Shown here: one piece after another, positions 45,001 through 55,752 of the stretch
Layout of the letters: the number at the start of each line of letters is the position of its first letter
Position numbering within the stretch: the stretch's first letter is position 1
NCBI GenBank assembly: GCA_027575765.1
Contig: JANBPT010000182.1
Location: 1-60,441, forward strand
DNA length: 60,441 nucleotides
Reading direction: 5' to 3'
From: Tieghemiomyces parasiticus
Lineage: Eukaryota > Kickxellomycota > Dimargaritomycetes > Dimargaritales > Dimargaritaceae
Translations under genes and position numbers: made by a program
The notes under the pieces: generated by a model
Database searches by the model: none
The model's input: only the letters and a program-made list of their open reading frames with translations
What the model was told of the DNA's origin: nothing

Positions 45001-47523
45001 GGAGCCTCCTCCGTCCCCAGCTGGCTGGCCCTGGCCAATGCAACCTCGCCGGCGTCCGAGACACCGCCGCGTCACCCGCCGACCCACTCCACCCCGACGG
45101 ACCGTACCATGTCGGATCGTGACCCGCGGTTCTTGGGCACCCCGGACTACTTGGCCCCCGAACTGCTACTGGGTACTGGGGACGACCACGCCGTGGACTG
45201 GTGGGCCTTCGGCGTGTGCGTATTTGAGTTCCTGACCGGGTACCCGCCCTTCACCGACGACTCCCCGGCGGCCATCTTCCGCAACATTCTTAACCACGAC
45301 CTGGATTGGCCGCCTACGTTGGACCCGTCCGACCCCGCACCGTCGGCCCACTCGGGTTTATCAACGTCCCCGCCGGCCCCCATCCCCGTCGCTGGTCCCG
45401 ACGCCGGTCGAGCCCTTTCTACCGGCGGCCCGATGCCCGGCTCTTCTAAGCTCAAGGAGGAGATTAAGCCGCCCAGCAGCGGTGCGGACGATGACGATGA
45501 CAGCCAACGCGGGCCCGGTTTCGCTATTGGCTCACCCCACGATCTGGTCAACAGTGAGGGAGACGACGATGATGATGATGACGATGAAGCGTACCCGACC
45601 CCTGTCCTTAGTGACGACGCGGTCCATCTGGTCAACCACCTGTTGGAACCCGAGCCTTCACGACGCTACGCCTTCCAGGACATTCAGGGCCATAGCTTCT
45701 TCCAGGGTGTAGACTGGGACCACATCCACGAGTCGGAAGCCCCATTCGTGCCCCAGCCGGAAGACAACCTGGATACCAGCTATTTTGAGCTGCGCAACGC
45801 CCGGCCCGACATCCAACGCCTCTCGCAAGTGAGCGCCCAAAATGTGCAGGGCGCCAGCTTCTTGGACTCCGGGGATGGGGCACATAGCGCCGGTCTGTTT
45901 CCGCTGTCCGCGTCGTATACCGACCTTAGCATACTGGGCGCGGTCCGCCCGCGGTCTCGCAAGTCATCCCTGACCGCCCGACGGCCCTCGAGCGACCCGG
46001 ACACCCCGGCCTCCCCGGTCGCTGCCTCACGCCCGCTTGCGGCCGCCGTCGAGGTGACCGATGCCTACGGCCGCTCTCGCACCTCCAGTCCCGCGGTGGG
46101 GCCCGTAGGCGGTCGCCACTCTCCACACGATAGTCGTGGATCGAGTCGTAGCGTCACCCCTGCTCGCTCCACAGCGTCCTTCCAGGTTCGCCACTCGCGC
46201 TCGGGGGCCAGCCTGCGCACACCCCCCGGGTCTCCGCCCACACCTGGCGCTCTAAATGCCGGTTCCCACTCGCTGTCCCTGACCGCCGCCTTGGCTGCTG
46301 CCGGCCCGGCCGCCAGGCCTAATTCAATTCCAGCCTCCCCACTCCCGGATCTGCCCCCACTCGATGACGGATCCGTAGGACGGCGGTCCGGATGGCTGCA
46401 GTCTACCCCACCTGCCTCACGTCGGCCCTCGGTGCGTCGGCCCTTGCTACCCTCCCTGGTGGACCCCAACACCGCCGTTACCGCCGCCGTCCCTGCACCG
46501 GACGTGTCGTCGTCGTCTTCGGACGAATTGGGCCCGCCTGTCTTGTTGGGTGCAGACCCCGAGGGTGACGACATGGACTATCGCTCGGGTGGCGGGGACG
46601 GCTCACCGACTGACCCCAACGATCCCGCCGCTCTTCAGCCCCCCGCGCTCGGTATGGGCAAGCGCGCCTTCTCGTCAGCCCTGCGCATCTCCCCGCCCCC
46701 GCCGCCTAATGACGCACAGTTTGACGCCTTTAACTACAAAAATGTGACCCTCTTGAACGACGTCAACAAGGGCATCACATCGGGCCCCAGCACACCGAGC
46801 TCACCCCTAGTCGGCCCGGCTACCGCGTCCAGCCCGCTGCCGTACGCTAGCCTGCCGGCTCAGCTCGGCCGCACTCCGCTCTCCCCGGACCCCCTCGTCC
46901 CGCTACGCACTCAGAGCTTGGCCGCGGTCGAGCCGTTGCCGCCCCCGCCACCTCGTCCGGTCCACCAGCATCCCACTTCGGCGCCCACGTCGGCTGCCCA
47001 GCCCCTCTTTAGCATCCCCACCGCAGCCCCCGTGCGCAAACCCCGGCGCATGTCCGGCCTGCTGCCATCATCACTCCTCAAGTTAGTGACCCCCCATGAG
47101 GACGCCACACCTGCCGCCGCCGCTCCGGCCTCCCCGGTGCCCGCAAACCCAGCCCCGACCTCACCTGCCCCGCCCCCCGGCCCGGCCTTTCGACGGACTT
47201 TGAGCTCGGCCCTGCCCGGCCCGTTGCCCCCGCAACCGCCCCATCTGGGACCCCCACGTGCGTTCCCCGCGCCGCCACGCCACCAACCGACCGACCGATC
47301 ACAGTCGTATGACCTAGGCACCTTCGTCCGGCAAACATCGACTAGCTCGCCTCACGCCTTCCCCCACCTGTCGGATGGCCGAGCCGACACACCCGGTAGC
47401 TCCGATCACTCGGTGTCAAGCCAGACGGTCGACCAGGCCACGGCCCCCGGTGGCGGCCCGCCCCCGTCTAAACGACGCGTGCACCGTTCCAAGTCCCTGC
47501 TTCACTATATCCTGCGTAACTAA
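42088..47523 (+). CDS. RIM15: Giant Rim15/cek1-like (Greatwall-related) AGC kinase
   Basis: AGC-family kinase of the Rim15, S. pombe cek1/ppk18/ppk31 and Greatwall group, which in yeasts links nutrient signals to quiescence through endosulfine phosphorylation and PP2A inhibition. 1811 residues, one exon, from the ATG at 42088. Residues 1-430 are low-complexity S/P/R. A zinc-finger-like CRIC...HSEHC motif begins at 440, followed by the helical region typical of Rim15. The kinase domain runs from about 801 to 1205: [10 protein letters not shown]830, HRD 922-924, DFG 942-944, then a 70-residue insert before GTPDYLAPE (1017), the Greatwall hallmark, and another acidic insert (run of D near 1155) before the last lobe motifs. 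From 1210 to the end it is disordered, ending [12 protein letters not shown] see neither an N-terminal PAS domain nor a C-terminal receiver domain, both present in Rim15 of many fungi. Confidence 0.92.
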   Translation: MDPPATPPQSSSSSPPQRSAGPGSVPTHRSPYPPFPSPVANASTSSSPGILRRQSLQPVVIGPPLASPTAFRAPLSPLGWPGKPLLRQMSADAATPIPSPVRSDTPQSLLRRDNRPRPTAAVSGKSPAENVRLSPFQVVYPHSRPPPPTERSYSLDEDRPTARNGAPFHGPREHLRPVRSFLKTLKSSLQINPAHRRPGSSRSSSSNTPQSPLVPFPPKNGFAPPSPSTAHTNLTRRAHSRTASSAKSSVHSLPQAISDRSSVDTGRHPPLSALPRTHPPRPPSPVDPRRRSQGEAAARERSHTMSPDPNNSYFPPWATTRLSRPTSAHPEPSGEARGTVAFHSAPATGKPASALRPLSVIQPKEQLKQQRKRMSLQPALAAAAAAAGSGDAPPRDLASSLDTASLTTGSWAPPGDHARNRAQRNLEISTELVDPHLVLCRICETHVPRQDLEMHSEHCAITQEYQFHLHACNRKLRRFLAAAEARHADLVHARRPDPPAQHAIALVAHVAERLLRIDGSPLHYAVRKFRKYDAELGALVAPSAGTPDPETLFLAHRVLGLLREKQASLDAYDLRLRTWSSPSSSGVHSPASPSHLTLPPGRKHPLAPSTPAAPPPSAACPSSAQPSSSQTNSHTNSTRATHPPSSASLSSGGPGAWLKRRKTGNGTDSSHFSESSPAATGDSPPLHSPDAAPGPRSSRAHQSSFSAGSTGSSKVMSLFAAMFRSGFRKTSNPGSTMAPPPPTALHPAVPTVNSPAVPTLPTSPTLQHYNLGGTSTLPPPPALPPPPPTAGPLHLPSIRDFELLKQISRGAFGKVYLCRKKTTGDLFAIKMLKKADMIRKNMVAQALTERKVLSLMRTPYVVKLYYAFHSTEYLYLVMEYLIGGDLGSLVQGMGGFAPAMARFYAAETALALHYLHTNGIIHRDLKPDNILIDGRGHVKLTDFGLSQIRVKGADPRLLAAPTAGRAYEAGNGASSVPSWLALANATSPASETPPRHPPTHSTPTDRTMSDRDPRFLGTPDYLAPELLLGTGDDHAVDWWAFGVCVFEFLTGYPPFTDDSPAAIFRNILNHDLDWPPTLDPSDPAPSAHSGLSTSPPAPIPVAGPDAGRALSTGGPMPGSSKLKEEIKPPSSGADDDDDSQRGPGFAIGSPHDLVNSEGDDDDDDDDEAYPTPVLSDDAVHLVNHLLEPEPSRRYAFQDIQGHSFFQGVDWDHIHESEAPFVPQPEDNLDTSYFELRNARPDIQRLSQVSAQNVQGASFLDSGDGAHSAGLFPLSASYTDLSILGAVRPRSRKSSLTARRPSSDPDTPASPVAASRPLAAAVEVTDAYGRSRTSSPAVGPVGGRHSPHDSRGSSRSVTPARSTASFQVRHSRSGASLRTPPGSPPTPGALNAGSHSLSLTAALAAAGPAARPNSIPASPLPDLPPLDDGSVGRRSGWLQSTPPASRRPSVRRPLLPSLVDPNTAVTAAVPAPDVSSSSSDELGPPVLLGADPEGDDMDYRSGGGDGSPTDPNDPAALQPPALGMGKRAFSSALRISPPPPPNDAQFDAFNYKNVTLLNDVNKGITSGPSTPSSPLVGPATASSPLPYASLPAQLGRTPLSPDPLVPLRTQSLAAVEPLPPPPPRPVHQHPTSAPTSAAQPLFSIPTAAPVRKPRRMSGLLPSSLLKLVTPHEDATPAAAAPASPVPANPAPTSPAPPPGPAFRRTLSSALPGPLPPQPPHLGPPRAFPAPPRHQPTDRSQSYDLGTFVRQTSTSSPHAFPHLSDGRADTPGSSDHSVSSQTVDQATAPGGGPPPSKRRVHRSKSLLHYILRN

Positions 47524-48186
47524 CGTCGTCCTCCTCTGCCCTCACTGCGCCCATTGGTTTATGCGGTCCTTGGACCCTTCGATTCTCACCCAGGGCTCAC
47601 GATGGCGTGGATGAGGAGATGTCATTCTGGGGTTTTGATGATTGTACGATATTTTACCACCCTGCTTTTCTACTTCCTTTGCCTCGATGACACCTACGGT
47701 ATCACTCCTTCTTCTCCCCTCTCTCTCCCAGGCGCTTTAATCACCTGTCGCGATCCACACCCTTCCACCTTGTTTTTGCGATTTCAATTTGGCCCACCTC
47801 TTATTTTCCCGCTTACCACTAACTCTGACATCCATCTTCCTCCATCGAGCCTTTTGGGCTATTTAAACTGTGATATTGTTACCAGAGGGAAGGCCTTAGG
47901 TGGCTTGGCGATGGCAGAAAACACTTCGGAAATACCAACCAACGGCGGAAGGGTTGACCAAGTACGCCCATCCTCCGACGCCGCCAACAAAATCTTCCCC
48001 AAGGTTGAGGACCAACATCATGTTATTGCGTTCACCCTATATTAAAGGGTTAAGTGGCGGGCCTCCTGTGGCTCGTTGTCTTCGCAACTAATAAACGTCC
48101 CTTTTCTCTGTATTGCCTAACTTCGTCTCTACCTTGAATCTTTGACCCATTCGCCACCTTCGGCCACACTAGGTTATTACTATTAC
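47524..48186. other. 3' region of the kinase gene
   Basis: T-rich and C-rich flank. No gene recognised. An imperfect TTA/CTA repeat (48174-48194) abuts the right end of the next element. Confidence 0.45.
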
Positions 48187-48712
48187 TATTATTTGCCAAC
48201 GAGTTTACGCCATGAGATGATGGATAGCACGCCACCAGTATGTAGTATTTGTGGCGTGTGTCCCGTGAATTTGCATTTAATGAGCTGAGCCGTTTGTGTG
48301 TGCATTTGTGTCGATGAAGCTATGACAAAGTGAGAAATATTGGCAGAATGGCCAAAAGTCGAGCCTATTAGTATGTTGCCACACAGCAGGCAGCAGTAAC
48401 TATAACCATTTCTTAGATGAGGCTTCTCTGCCCAGCCATCAGTGGCATTGACCTAGGCTGGTATGGCAAGTAGCGTCTACCTGGCACTGTCGGTGCAGCT
48501 CGAGGACTTGGTGACATCAACAGCAACAGGCGCAACGCAGGATTCACAGGTTCTGGCGCAAAATGCGACGACGCATACCGGCTGGCCACAGCCCGTGCAA
48601 TCTATGCATAACCCAAGACGCACAGTTGGCAAGTGGGTAGCGCAAAATTCTAATCTCAGCAGGCGTAAATATAAGTCTGCTACTTTGCGAGCACCTTTGC
48701 AAACTACAGTAG
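48187..48712 (-). mobile_element. Internally deleted Fanzor-family element (MITE-like), copy 3
   Basis: 526 bases with both ends of the family and no coding part. Reading the minus strand, 48712-48430 matches the left end at 19706-19988 (starting CTACTGTA), and 48436-48187 matches the tail 2228-2499, ending AATAATA. The two blocks meet at GGCTGGG (48430-48436), a heptamer present at the inner edge of the left block in copy 2 (continuing TTGAA) and inside the tail of copies 1 and 2 (continuing CAGAG). The simplest history is a deletion between the two heptamers. The stem CACGCCAC/GTGGCGTG of the tail is intact here. It keeps the probable guide-RNA region and both ends, so it could have been mobilised by a full-length element. 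Confidence 0.75.
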
Positions 48713-49573
48713 TTACCAGACGGAGCCGGCCGGTTCTAAGTAGGAGGGCGTAAAGCGCACGTGGCGCCCCTGATGCTTGCTAAATCTGAAAATGGATCAT
48801 TGCTAATCATTCCCCACTCTCCCTGCCAAGGATGCCGTTCGAAGAGTATCTTTGAAACGGCCGCCTTCATCCACGGGAAAGCAGTAGTGACTGATGATCG
48901 ACCAAGATTCGCAGTTCATCCTTGCCAGTGGTAGGCAGTGATGAGGAAGGCTCATTTGGAGATGTCAGTTGCCAAGTACATGGGGGGGGGCGGTCCCCAC
49001 TGATCCCCCCCTCCTCCTCCTCCTCTTTCCAAAACCTTATCATGGCTTCCTGGCCGTCACAGGTTGTGCTATCAAGCTGGTGGAAACGTGAATTGCTATA
49101 AATACGCTGCAGTAACGACAGTGGCTCGTCTGCAACCGAAGCGTGGGGAAAACCGCCTTACGCCGGGCGAATCGGAGAGGCAAGAAAAACTGCCCTACCC
49201 TATGGCGGAGGAGCAAGCAGAATCGACTCCCCCCTGGTCAGAGATCGGCTTCCCCAACCCCACAGAGAGCATCGAGCAGCCAGAAGGAAAAAGGTGTACG
49301 CGAAGTAAATCCTTATTAAAATTGTTTTTCATTTTTTTCTAGCGTATTTTATCCCTTCTGTTAACGACGCCCCCTGCCCCAGTTTGGTTACACGCTATCG
49401 TAACCGAAGTGGGCATATCGTCACCTTACTATCACCCATTGTTCCCCCCTTTTTTTCCCACAACTGCATACTTATCCAATGTGCTTAGGGTCGGACAAGA
49501 TTAGCTACGTTTTTAATTGTGGTACATGAAAAAAAGGGCCGAAGCCTGACACGCCCGGCGAGGAATTCCCCGT
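48713..49573. other. Intergenic, no gene recognised
   Basis: A G-run followed by C and CTC repeats lies near 48983-49025. The 3' flank of the GT25 gene is at the right edge. No gene seen. Confidence 0.45.
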
Positions 49574-50575
49574 TTACTTATTACTGGCTTTCGAAGCCTT
49601 GAGCATTAGGGCCAGGTGTTTACGACCTGAGTAAGCAAGGTCGCCACCGGTCATCCCGTTGTTTCCATCAGTGTTAATATCTGACGTGTCCCCGTCGAAA
49701 TGGGACTGTACAATGAGGGGCGGGCTAGAGATTAAAACATCGAGCTTATGCTGGTCTTTAAGGGAGTTGATGGTAAGGTCGATGGGGCCGTTCAACTTGG
49801 CCAGTTCCTTTAGTAGCTTACCCGCACCGGCCTTGCTGACGGCGTAGCCGTGGGTACATACCGGATACTGGGCAAGGTAGAGGTGGGCGTCAGCGTCGAG
49901 TAGCTTATCGGCTTTCCCTTCAAATCCGCTGCAGTGGCCGAGGTAGAGCATGTCCCAGTTGTGACTGCGGGCGGCGTCCAGGAGCCGGGCGGCTTCGTCG
50001 TGAATGAGGTAGCTGATATCGACGTCGTCCTCCAGAATCAAGGCGGAATGGATGCTCGGATTATCGACCACCATCTGGTAGATATGCATATGGCTCTGCC
50101 AGCAGGCCACCTGGGCGGGGCGGAGCGAGCCGCCGGCGCCGGGCACGGGGTGGGCCAGGACGTAGTCCTTGTCGGTGGCGGGGACGACGGTCAAGTTCAG
50201 GTGTAAAAAATCCGCCAAGTCCTGCATGGATTGGCGCCGGTCGGTGCGCTGAGCCAGATTGAGCATGAAGATCTGGTCGAATCCCAGGTTACTGGGCGGG
50301 ATTGATGGCGCCGGGCTAACTATACTGGCCAATGGGGCAGGTGGCGTGGCGTTGGCAGCGGGCCGCAGAGGGCCGGCGGCAGTGGTGGCCACGGGGGCTG
50401 ACCGGCCGGTCAGAAATGTAGCGGCCACAATGCAGAGACAACCGAAGGCCAATATGGCCAGTAGGGCGCCGAGATAACGGGCACGGCGGCTCTTGGTGGG
50501 TGGCTTACTTGGGGCCAAAAAATCGTCACCATGGGGGGCCGTTGACCCGACCAGCGAATAAGAGTCGGAACGCAT
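49574..50575 (-). CDS. Family 25 glycosyltransferase, type II membrane protein
   Basis: Golgi/ER lumenal glycosyltransferase of the GT25 family (relatives: LPS galactosyltransferases in bacteria, collagen galactosyltransferases in animals). 333 residues from the ATG at 50575, single exon. A short cytosolic tail with basic residues (KSRRARY) precedes one membrane anchor (about 35-57), then a proline/alanine stem. The catalytic part begins with the family strand FDQIFMLNLAQRTDRRQSM, then VACWQSHMHIYQ matching the GT25 ACxxSH motif, and ALILEDDVDISYL with the acidic metal-binding EDD. A C-terminal DxxxNTDG segment is near the end. Anchor plus lumenal domain fit a Golgi enzyme acting on cell-wall or secreted glycoproteins. 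Acceptor unknown. Confidence 0.88.
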   Translation of the reverse strand: MRSDSYSLVGSTAPHGDDFLAPSKPPTKSRRARYLGALLAILAFGCLCIVAATFLTGRSAPVATTAAGPLRPAANATPPAPLASIVSPAPSIPPSNLGFDQIFMLNLAQRTDRRQSMQDLADFLHLNLTVVPATDKDYVLAHPVPGAGGSLRPAQVACWQSHMHIYQMVVDNPSIHSALILEDDVDISYLIHDEAARLLDAARSHNWDMLYLGHCSGFEGKADKLLDADAHLYLAQYPVCTHGYAVSKAGAGKLLKELAKLNGPIDLTINSLKDQHKLDVLISSPPLIVQSHFDGDTSDINTDGNNGMTGGDLAYSGRKHLALMLKASKASNK

Positions 50576-52050
50576 AGTGGCTACCGGAGGGGGCTAGAAA
50601 ATTAAAGTTAGAACGTTGGAGTTGTACAGGGAACGGTGCTACACGGGAGATAGAAGGGGGGACTGAGGAGGGGGTATGCGTGACGCCTTGAAATACCCAA
50701 GAAAACTACCAGGATTGGAGGAGCCAGTATGTCTTGTGGGACACACCACTGACCTTAGTTGAAAAAAAAAGCAAGCGCAGAGGGACGTAGAGAAGTTCTG
50801 GGGCAAAATGATAGATGGGGAACAATGGGGACGGAGGTGGGGGACTCGGCGTTAAATAGTTATGATGAAAGCCGTACTCGGCCAACCTGGCCGGAAGAAG
50901 GATCACCTGTGCAGACAAGGAAGGGGGAAGCGGCTAGGGGTGAACAATGCACAGTAGTCAGACGAAAACAGAGAAAATGGGCGGAGGGAAGTGCGCTCCC
51001 TCTGCTTACATACACCACATCTTGAGTCCGTACAAGTAGCGAAGCCATCGTCCAGAACGATTCCCACAACACACTCTGATGGAAGTTTCATGTATATAAG
51101 CCTCCATCAGTCAATCAGGCAGCTCCATCACAGTCGTCTGTCCGCAAGCAAGTTAGCGAAGCAGTGGCCATTTACTTCCATTACGCAAATCTTTTTCAGC
51201 GACTGGCCACGGTCATCCGCGCACCGTCGCATAGGACAACGGCCAGATTAAGGAAGTGCTGACCCGCCCGCCGTCTATCTTAAAACAACAAAGGCCGTAC
51301 GTCGTGCGGGGCGGCTATACCGTACCGTTGACGGGGATCATGGCCAACACGCGGGATCGGCTATATCGACAACACCATCATGGAGCTGACGGACAGGGGA
51401 AGGTGGCGGATGCGATGCAACAGCCATACTGTGGACCTATGCATTGAAGTAAACGTTTATTGTCATCTTAGCCCGCTCGCCACGAGACCCCTCTCGGTCA
51501 TTTCCTCTGCTTACCCCTTCCCCTCGGGTCGCACATCCAGTTACAGTACCACTGCTCCCAGCTAAAGTTTCCCGCCTCGCCAATCATGCTATGCCAGGCA
51601 GGTCCTCGGGGGGACCTATTTAACCCCGAGAGACCCAGCATTTCCAACCCAGGTATCAAGCTATACCCATAATGGCTTTGACCCAGCCTTAGCAGCGCAC
51701 TTCCCGCATGCTTTCTCCATGTCTCGAGTCAGACGAAAGTCACCCAATAGTCGAATCCCATGGCGCTTACCAGATTGGATGAGAAAAATTCGCGGGGAAG
51801 GGCGTGGGCTTTTTCATCGATGCAGCAGATTCTATCCTCGCCAGTGTTTGTCAGCAAGAGACCATTCTTAGACAGCCGCCGTACCCAGTTAGTTGTATCC
51901 CTATTATTTGACTCAACGGCCTCACCCCACCCTTCCACCCACATGACGCCACCGCCCACGCCTAACTTGCGAGACATCATCTCTTACAGCACCCAGCGAG
52001 GGGTCGATATCGACCTAGCGTTTAGTGCCCTGCTAGTTTAAGTGGGGGTG
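50576..52050. other. Intergenic with promoter-like elements
   Basis: TATATAAG at 51093-51100 on the plus strand resembles a TATA box, but I find no convincing gene after it; a short frame from the ATG at 51340 ends at 51447, and another (51760-52041, 93 codons) is open on both strands. A strong hairpin lies at 51601-51635. Confidence 0.35.
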
Positions 52051-53472
52051 TATGTCCATTACGTAGATGTGAAGGCAGGGGGAGGGCGACCAAGTGAATG
52101 GCTTACCCGGCCTACAAGGTAACTGAATCCCTATCCACCGTCGGCCAATTGACCATTGGTGGGATTGACACCAGGCTGCATACGATATGCAGGTCATCAC
52201 TTCAGGCATATCTCACTCGGCGGTTTGGTTGGGGGCCACTCGGGCCGCCAGAATCCGAAAATTCAACCAGCTAAATCGACAGGGGGTCTAATATTAATGT
52301 GCATCCGTTCTAATCAATTTTTAAATTAAAGTCGCCTGGAAATGTTTAAACTAGCTAACTCCGGTACATAACGTTATTATTCATAGTAGTTACCAAATCA
52401 TTGTTTTAGTCAAGCATAACCCTAGCAGAGCAAGAGTATAAATATAACAAACTAGTAGTGCTTATAATGATAGAAGCGTGACATGGTTGTAATGAGTGTA
52501 GTGTGGAAGGGAGGCTCCTGATCTAGTGTGAGACCTTGTCGTGGTGGTGGCGGATTGACCGTCACTGGTTTGGGCGCTGACACCCCCAAAGTCTCTATAA
52601 TGTGTGCTGGCTTGTTTTGTGAAGTGCACCGGCCTGTGTAGAATGCTCTGCTTAAAAATTAGTGATGAAAGGACCTCCACTGGCACCTTCCACCACTCCC
52701 CCTGAACAAACTCTCATCAGCCACAATGCACTTATGATCCACTAGTCTATCAAAATATAATATCATATTAATCATAATACCAAGACGACCATTCAAGCAA
52801 TCCCTAGCGCACAACCATTGGTTACATAAGTCAACATTTTCCTTATTATCATGTTCTTTATCTTATCTTTTACGTACTTTCAATTGCACTTCAATAAAAC
52901 AGGACCCACCGGAGTCTGGATAACTACAGGGGGGTCATACAGCCAGAGGTGGGGATTCTGAAAAGCCAATCAAAAGTTTAAATAGACAACTATCCACAGA
53001 GGCATGTCAATAAAACCAAGAAAGATACAAATAACTGCATGTATTATTGGTTAACATTAATGGATCATGAAGAATAAAGTTTACCAGTTAATAATATAAA
53101 ACATACAGAAAATAGATAATTAGAAAAAGCTGCTAGTTCTTGTTTTGGGTACAAGGATCTAGATTAAATAGTCTGTGGTGCATAAATGATGTGCACAGCT
53201 TTTAGATACCGCCTTTGAGAAGCCCCTCCTTTTGAAACGCCTTCTTGAGGTCTCTCCTCTGGGTTCCATAGTTGCTGTTTTCCAATTATAGTCATGACTT
53301 CCTGCAAACATTTAAGAATGACAGCCAGGGTCAGAATTGCAAAACATTGTGGTGTTGGGTCTTGGAATGAGGTGTAGATCACTAGGCAGCCTAGGACTCC
53401 ACAATGACTGGGTGGTACAGGACAATGGTCTACACCCAGCAGCACAAAAATCAGAGAAATCAGGGAGGAGTA

Positions 53473-53780
53473 CTTTTGTGTTAATGTAAATAGTATAGGA
53501 CCACAATGACGTCCCAACTATATCTGAATCATTAAAGGGATATAATAAAAGACTAAAATAAAATTAACTCCTGAGCCCTTGCTTACTAGCATGAGCTTGC
53601 TATTTATATCCCAGTGCAGGGGAGAATCTGCATCCCCCTGCATAATGCTGGTAATCTTTAACTTTAATCCTGGCCTTTCCCTCAGAGTAGTTTTATCCAT
53701 TGTTGACATTCTGGGTATCAGTGCATCTACTAGATCCCTTCAAGAGGCAGAGCCAATGTCCGCACCACACAATTATTGTA
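53473..53780 (+). repeat. Diverged dispersed repeat, copy A
   Basis: Matches 54603-54920 in the same orientation at perhaps 65-70 percent. Shared blocks include AATAGTATrGGAC, CGTCCCAACT, GCCCTTGCT, GTGCAGGGGA and a final GCACCA.ACA. The arms TGCAGGGG and CCCCTGCA can pair. No coding frame is shared between the two copies. Confidence 0.65.
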
Positions 53781-54602
53781 CGCGGGGGCTAAAACCCCCT
53801 TTATTGTTTAATACATTTAGTTTTGATGAATCGATTTTACTTTCGTTTATCAGGTTTGGACAACCCTTTGACTCCGATGCCGAGTGATATATACCAGACC
53901 TGTCACTTTGTCAAAGGAATCTCCACTAGCCGTCTTTCATCCTTGTTTGCCGATTAAGCTTTTATTCTCTTGAATATAAAAGGCGCAACCCTTGCCTCAC
54001 AATAAACGCTAACATATAAAACGACTTATATTATTATCAACCAAATTGGGCACATACTTTTTTATTAGCTCCATTCATTACGACATAATTGAGACACTTA
54101 ACTGCCATTGTTCACAACATAATTGTGATGGGGTGTAAGGGTTTTTAACAGGATCTTGGTGATACTAGGGAAGAAGAGACAGTGAATAATTGTTGTCCCT
54201 TATTCAGTAGTGTAAGAATAGGCGTCCTTTTATAGAGACGGTAGTCAAGAATAAAGCAGAGAAAAATGAGGGTGAAAGGAAAACGATATGGTGGTTATCA
54301 GAGGATACCAAATAAGATGGTTAATCAAAGAAAGTAAAAGTATAAGACGGATCAATGGTAGAAGTATCAAAGAATAAGAAATGGTAGAGATGTATTAGGC
54401 CGTGATAGCATGGTGGACTATACGTATCCCGTGTTCATCATGAGTTAGAGTGTCAAAGGGGCTGGTAGGCGGAAGTAGAGGTACCCTCATCCCACAATTG
54501 TGGTGCTAGGCCCTGGGCGGAGGGGATTTGGTTGGACCGTACGCAACAACGGTCCGGGTCCAATGGCAAAACGGGGCAAATGGGGTCAAATCGGAGTTGT
54601 TT

Positions 54603-54920
54603 ACTTTGGTACTGACATAAATAGTATGGGACTGCAACAGCGTCCCAACTAGTTACATAAATAAAGGTAATAAATCAAATATAGGGAATGTAATCAGAAA
54701 AACTGACTGGTAAGCCCTTGCTAAACCGCGGGGGCTTGCTGTTATACTCGGGTGCAGGGGAAGGATCTACATCCCTCTGCATATTGCGCATAACCTTAAA
54801 CCTTAATTCTGCCTTTCCCTGTAAAGGGGATTGGCAGTTGTTTGTGCTCTCCCATATTGGCGTGCCTGTTAGATGCTTTCAAGAGGGAAAGCAGGTGCCG
54901 GCACCAACACAACTGTGTAG
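54603..54920 (+). repeat. Diverged dispersed repeat, copy B
   Basis: Second copy of the repeat at 53473-53780. The hairpin arm keeps TGCAGGGG, and the partner CCTCTGCA gives one G.U pair, so the fold survives the divergence. Confidence 0.65.
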
Positions 54921-55346
54921 CATAGTGTGTGATAGTAATTTTAATAAATAATAGTACCCCAAGGCAGAGTTGGGAAAACACTCCCTGAGCTCAGAAGTGC
55001 TGGGGCTTGGGTTATAAATAATAATTCTGAATCTCCAAGAGGTTGTGGCCCTGCTGGCTACTCCATAGTTTGCCACTTCACCTATTGGCCCTCCAGGATA
55101 TGAAACATAATAAATCAAAAAGTTGTAGAACAATAGGTCACCTAGGTCATGGGGCATTTAGACCATCAGCTGATGGGAAATCTGCCGGAGGTGCATAATT
55201 GAAATGTTGCCATTCCCAAGGCCTCAGTCCTTTATCCTGGTCCTTGTAGTCAACTCCATTTGGTATCATTGACCTTATGTAATAGAGTCAACCCTCAGGA
55301 ATCTTCAGGAGGGGAAATAACTATCTGGGCTCCACACATCAACAGA

Positions 55347-55418
55347 GGCTTGATGGTCTAGAGGTATGATTCGCCCTTCGGGTGGGCGAGGTCCCGGGTT
55401 CGATTCCCGGTCAAGCCC
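55347..55418 (+). tRNA. tRNA-Pro (CGG anticodon)
   Basis: 72 nt, no intron, CCA not encoded. The acceptor stem GGCTTGA pairs with TCAAGCC, followed by discriminator C. The D arm starts GTCTAGAGGTAT. The anticodon arm is CGCCC-TTCGGGT-GGGCG with CGG at 55379-55381. The T arm CCGGG-TTCGATT-CCCGG is perfect and holds the B box. It reads CCG proline codons and resembles known fungal and animal proline tRNAs closely. It is the only tRNA I found in the window. Confidence 0.97.
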
Positions 55419-55421
55419 TTC

Positions 55422-55428
55422 TTTTTTT
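55422..55428 (+). terminator. RNA polymerase III terminator
   Basis: A run of seven T starts four bases after the end of the tRNA, the usual Pol III stop. Confidence 0.85.
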
Positions 55429-55619
55429 AGTTATGAACTCTCTACATGGCTAACCATGAAACTCCATTTTTGGCAGTGTCACCCTGCTAAAGGACCTCTG
55501 TGTTGCCCGCAAGATAGGCTGATCTTGGTAAAATTTTTTGGGTCGAGAGTAGGGTACTGAAGAAGACAACTAGGAAATAGAAAATGATATTCTCAGCCAA
55601 GTACTGCAATATGGGATGG

Positions 55620-55752
55620 TGTGCTGATATTAGGCCCAAGTCTAATACCATAACCAAAAGGCTATTCTACTATCACAGAATTTATGGTTCTGAAATAGTA
55701 GACTTGGACTTTACCTTGAGACAATCTAATGTGGTGGTTCCCAATCACCACA
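55620..55752. repeat. 133-bp dispersed repeat, copy 2
   Basis: Same element as 1199-1331. The internal inverted repeat is clearer here: CCAAGTCTAATA with TAGTAGACTTGG pairs at 11 of 12 positions, and CAGAA/TTCTG forms an inner hairpin. About 200 bases downstream of the tRNA gene. Flanking sequence shows no obvious target duplication. Confidence 0.7.

Larger units (their letters stand above)
52051..55346. other. AT-richer, gene-poor island, left part
   Basis: From about 52250 the base composition visibly shifts toward A+T compared with the GC-rich genes on both sides. No protein gene is recognised. The region holds a diverged repeat pair (53473-53780 and 54603-54920) and a 14-bp palindrome CCATCAG/CTGATGG at 55163-55176. 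Confidence 0.5.

Noticed and set aside
51760..52041. 93-codon plus-strand frame
   Set aside because: The opposite strand is also open over the same stretch, with no motif and weak promoter evidence.
53473..54920. The repeat pair as long terminal repeats of a retrotransposon
   Set aside because: The copies are too diverged, and the roughly 820 bases between them show no gag, pol or clear primer-binding site.
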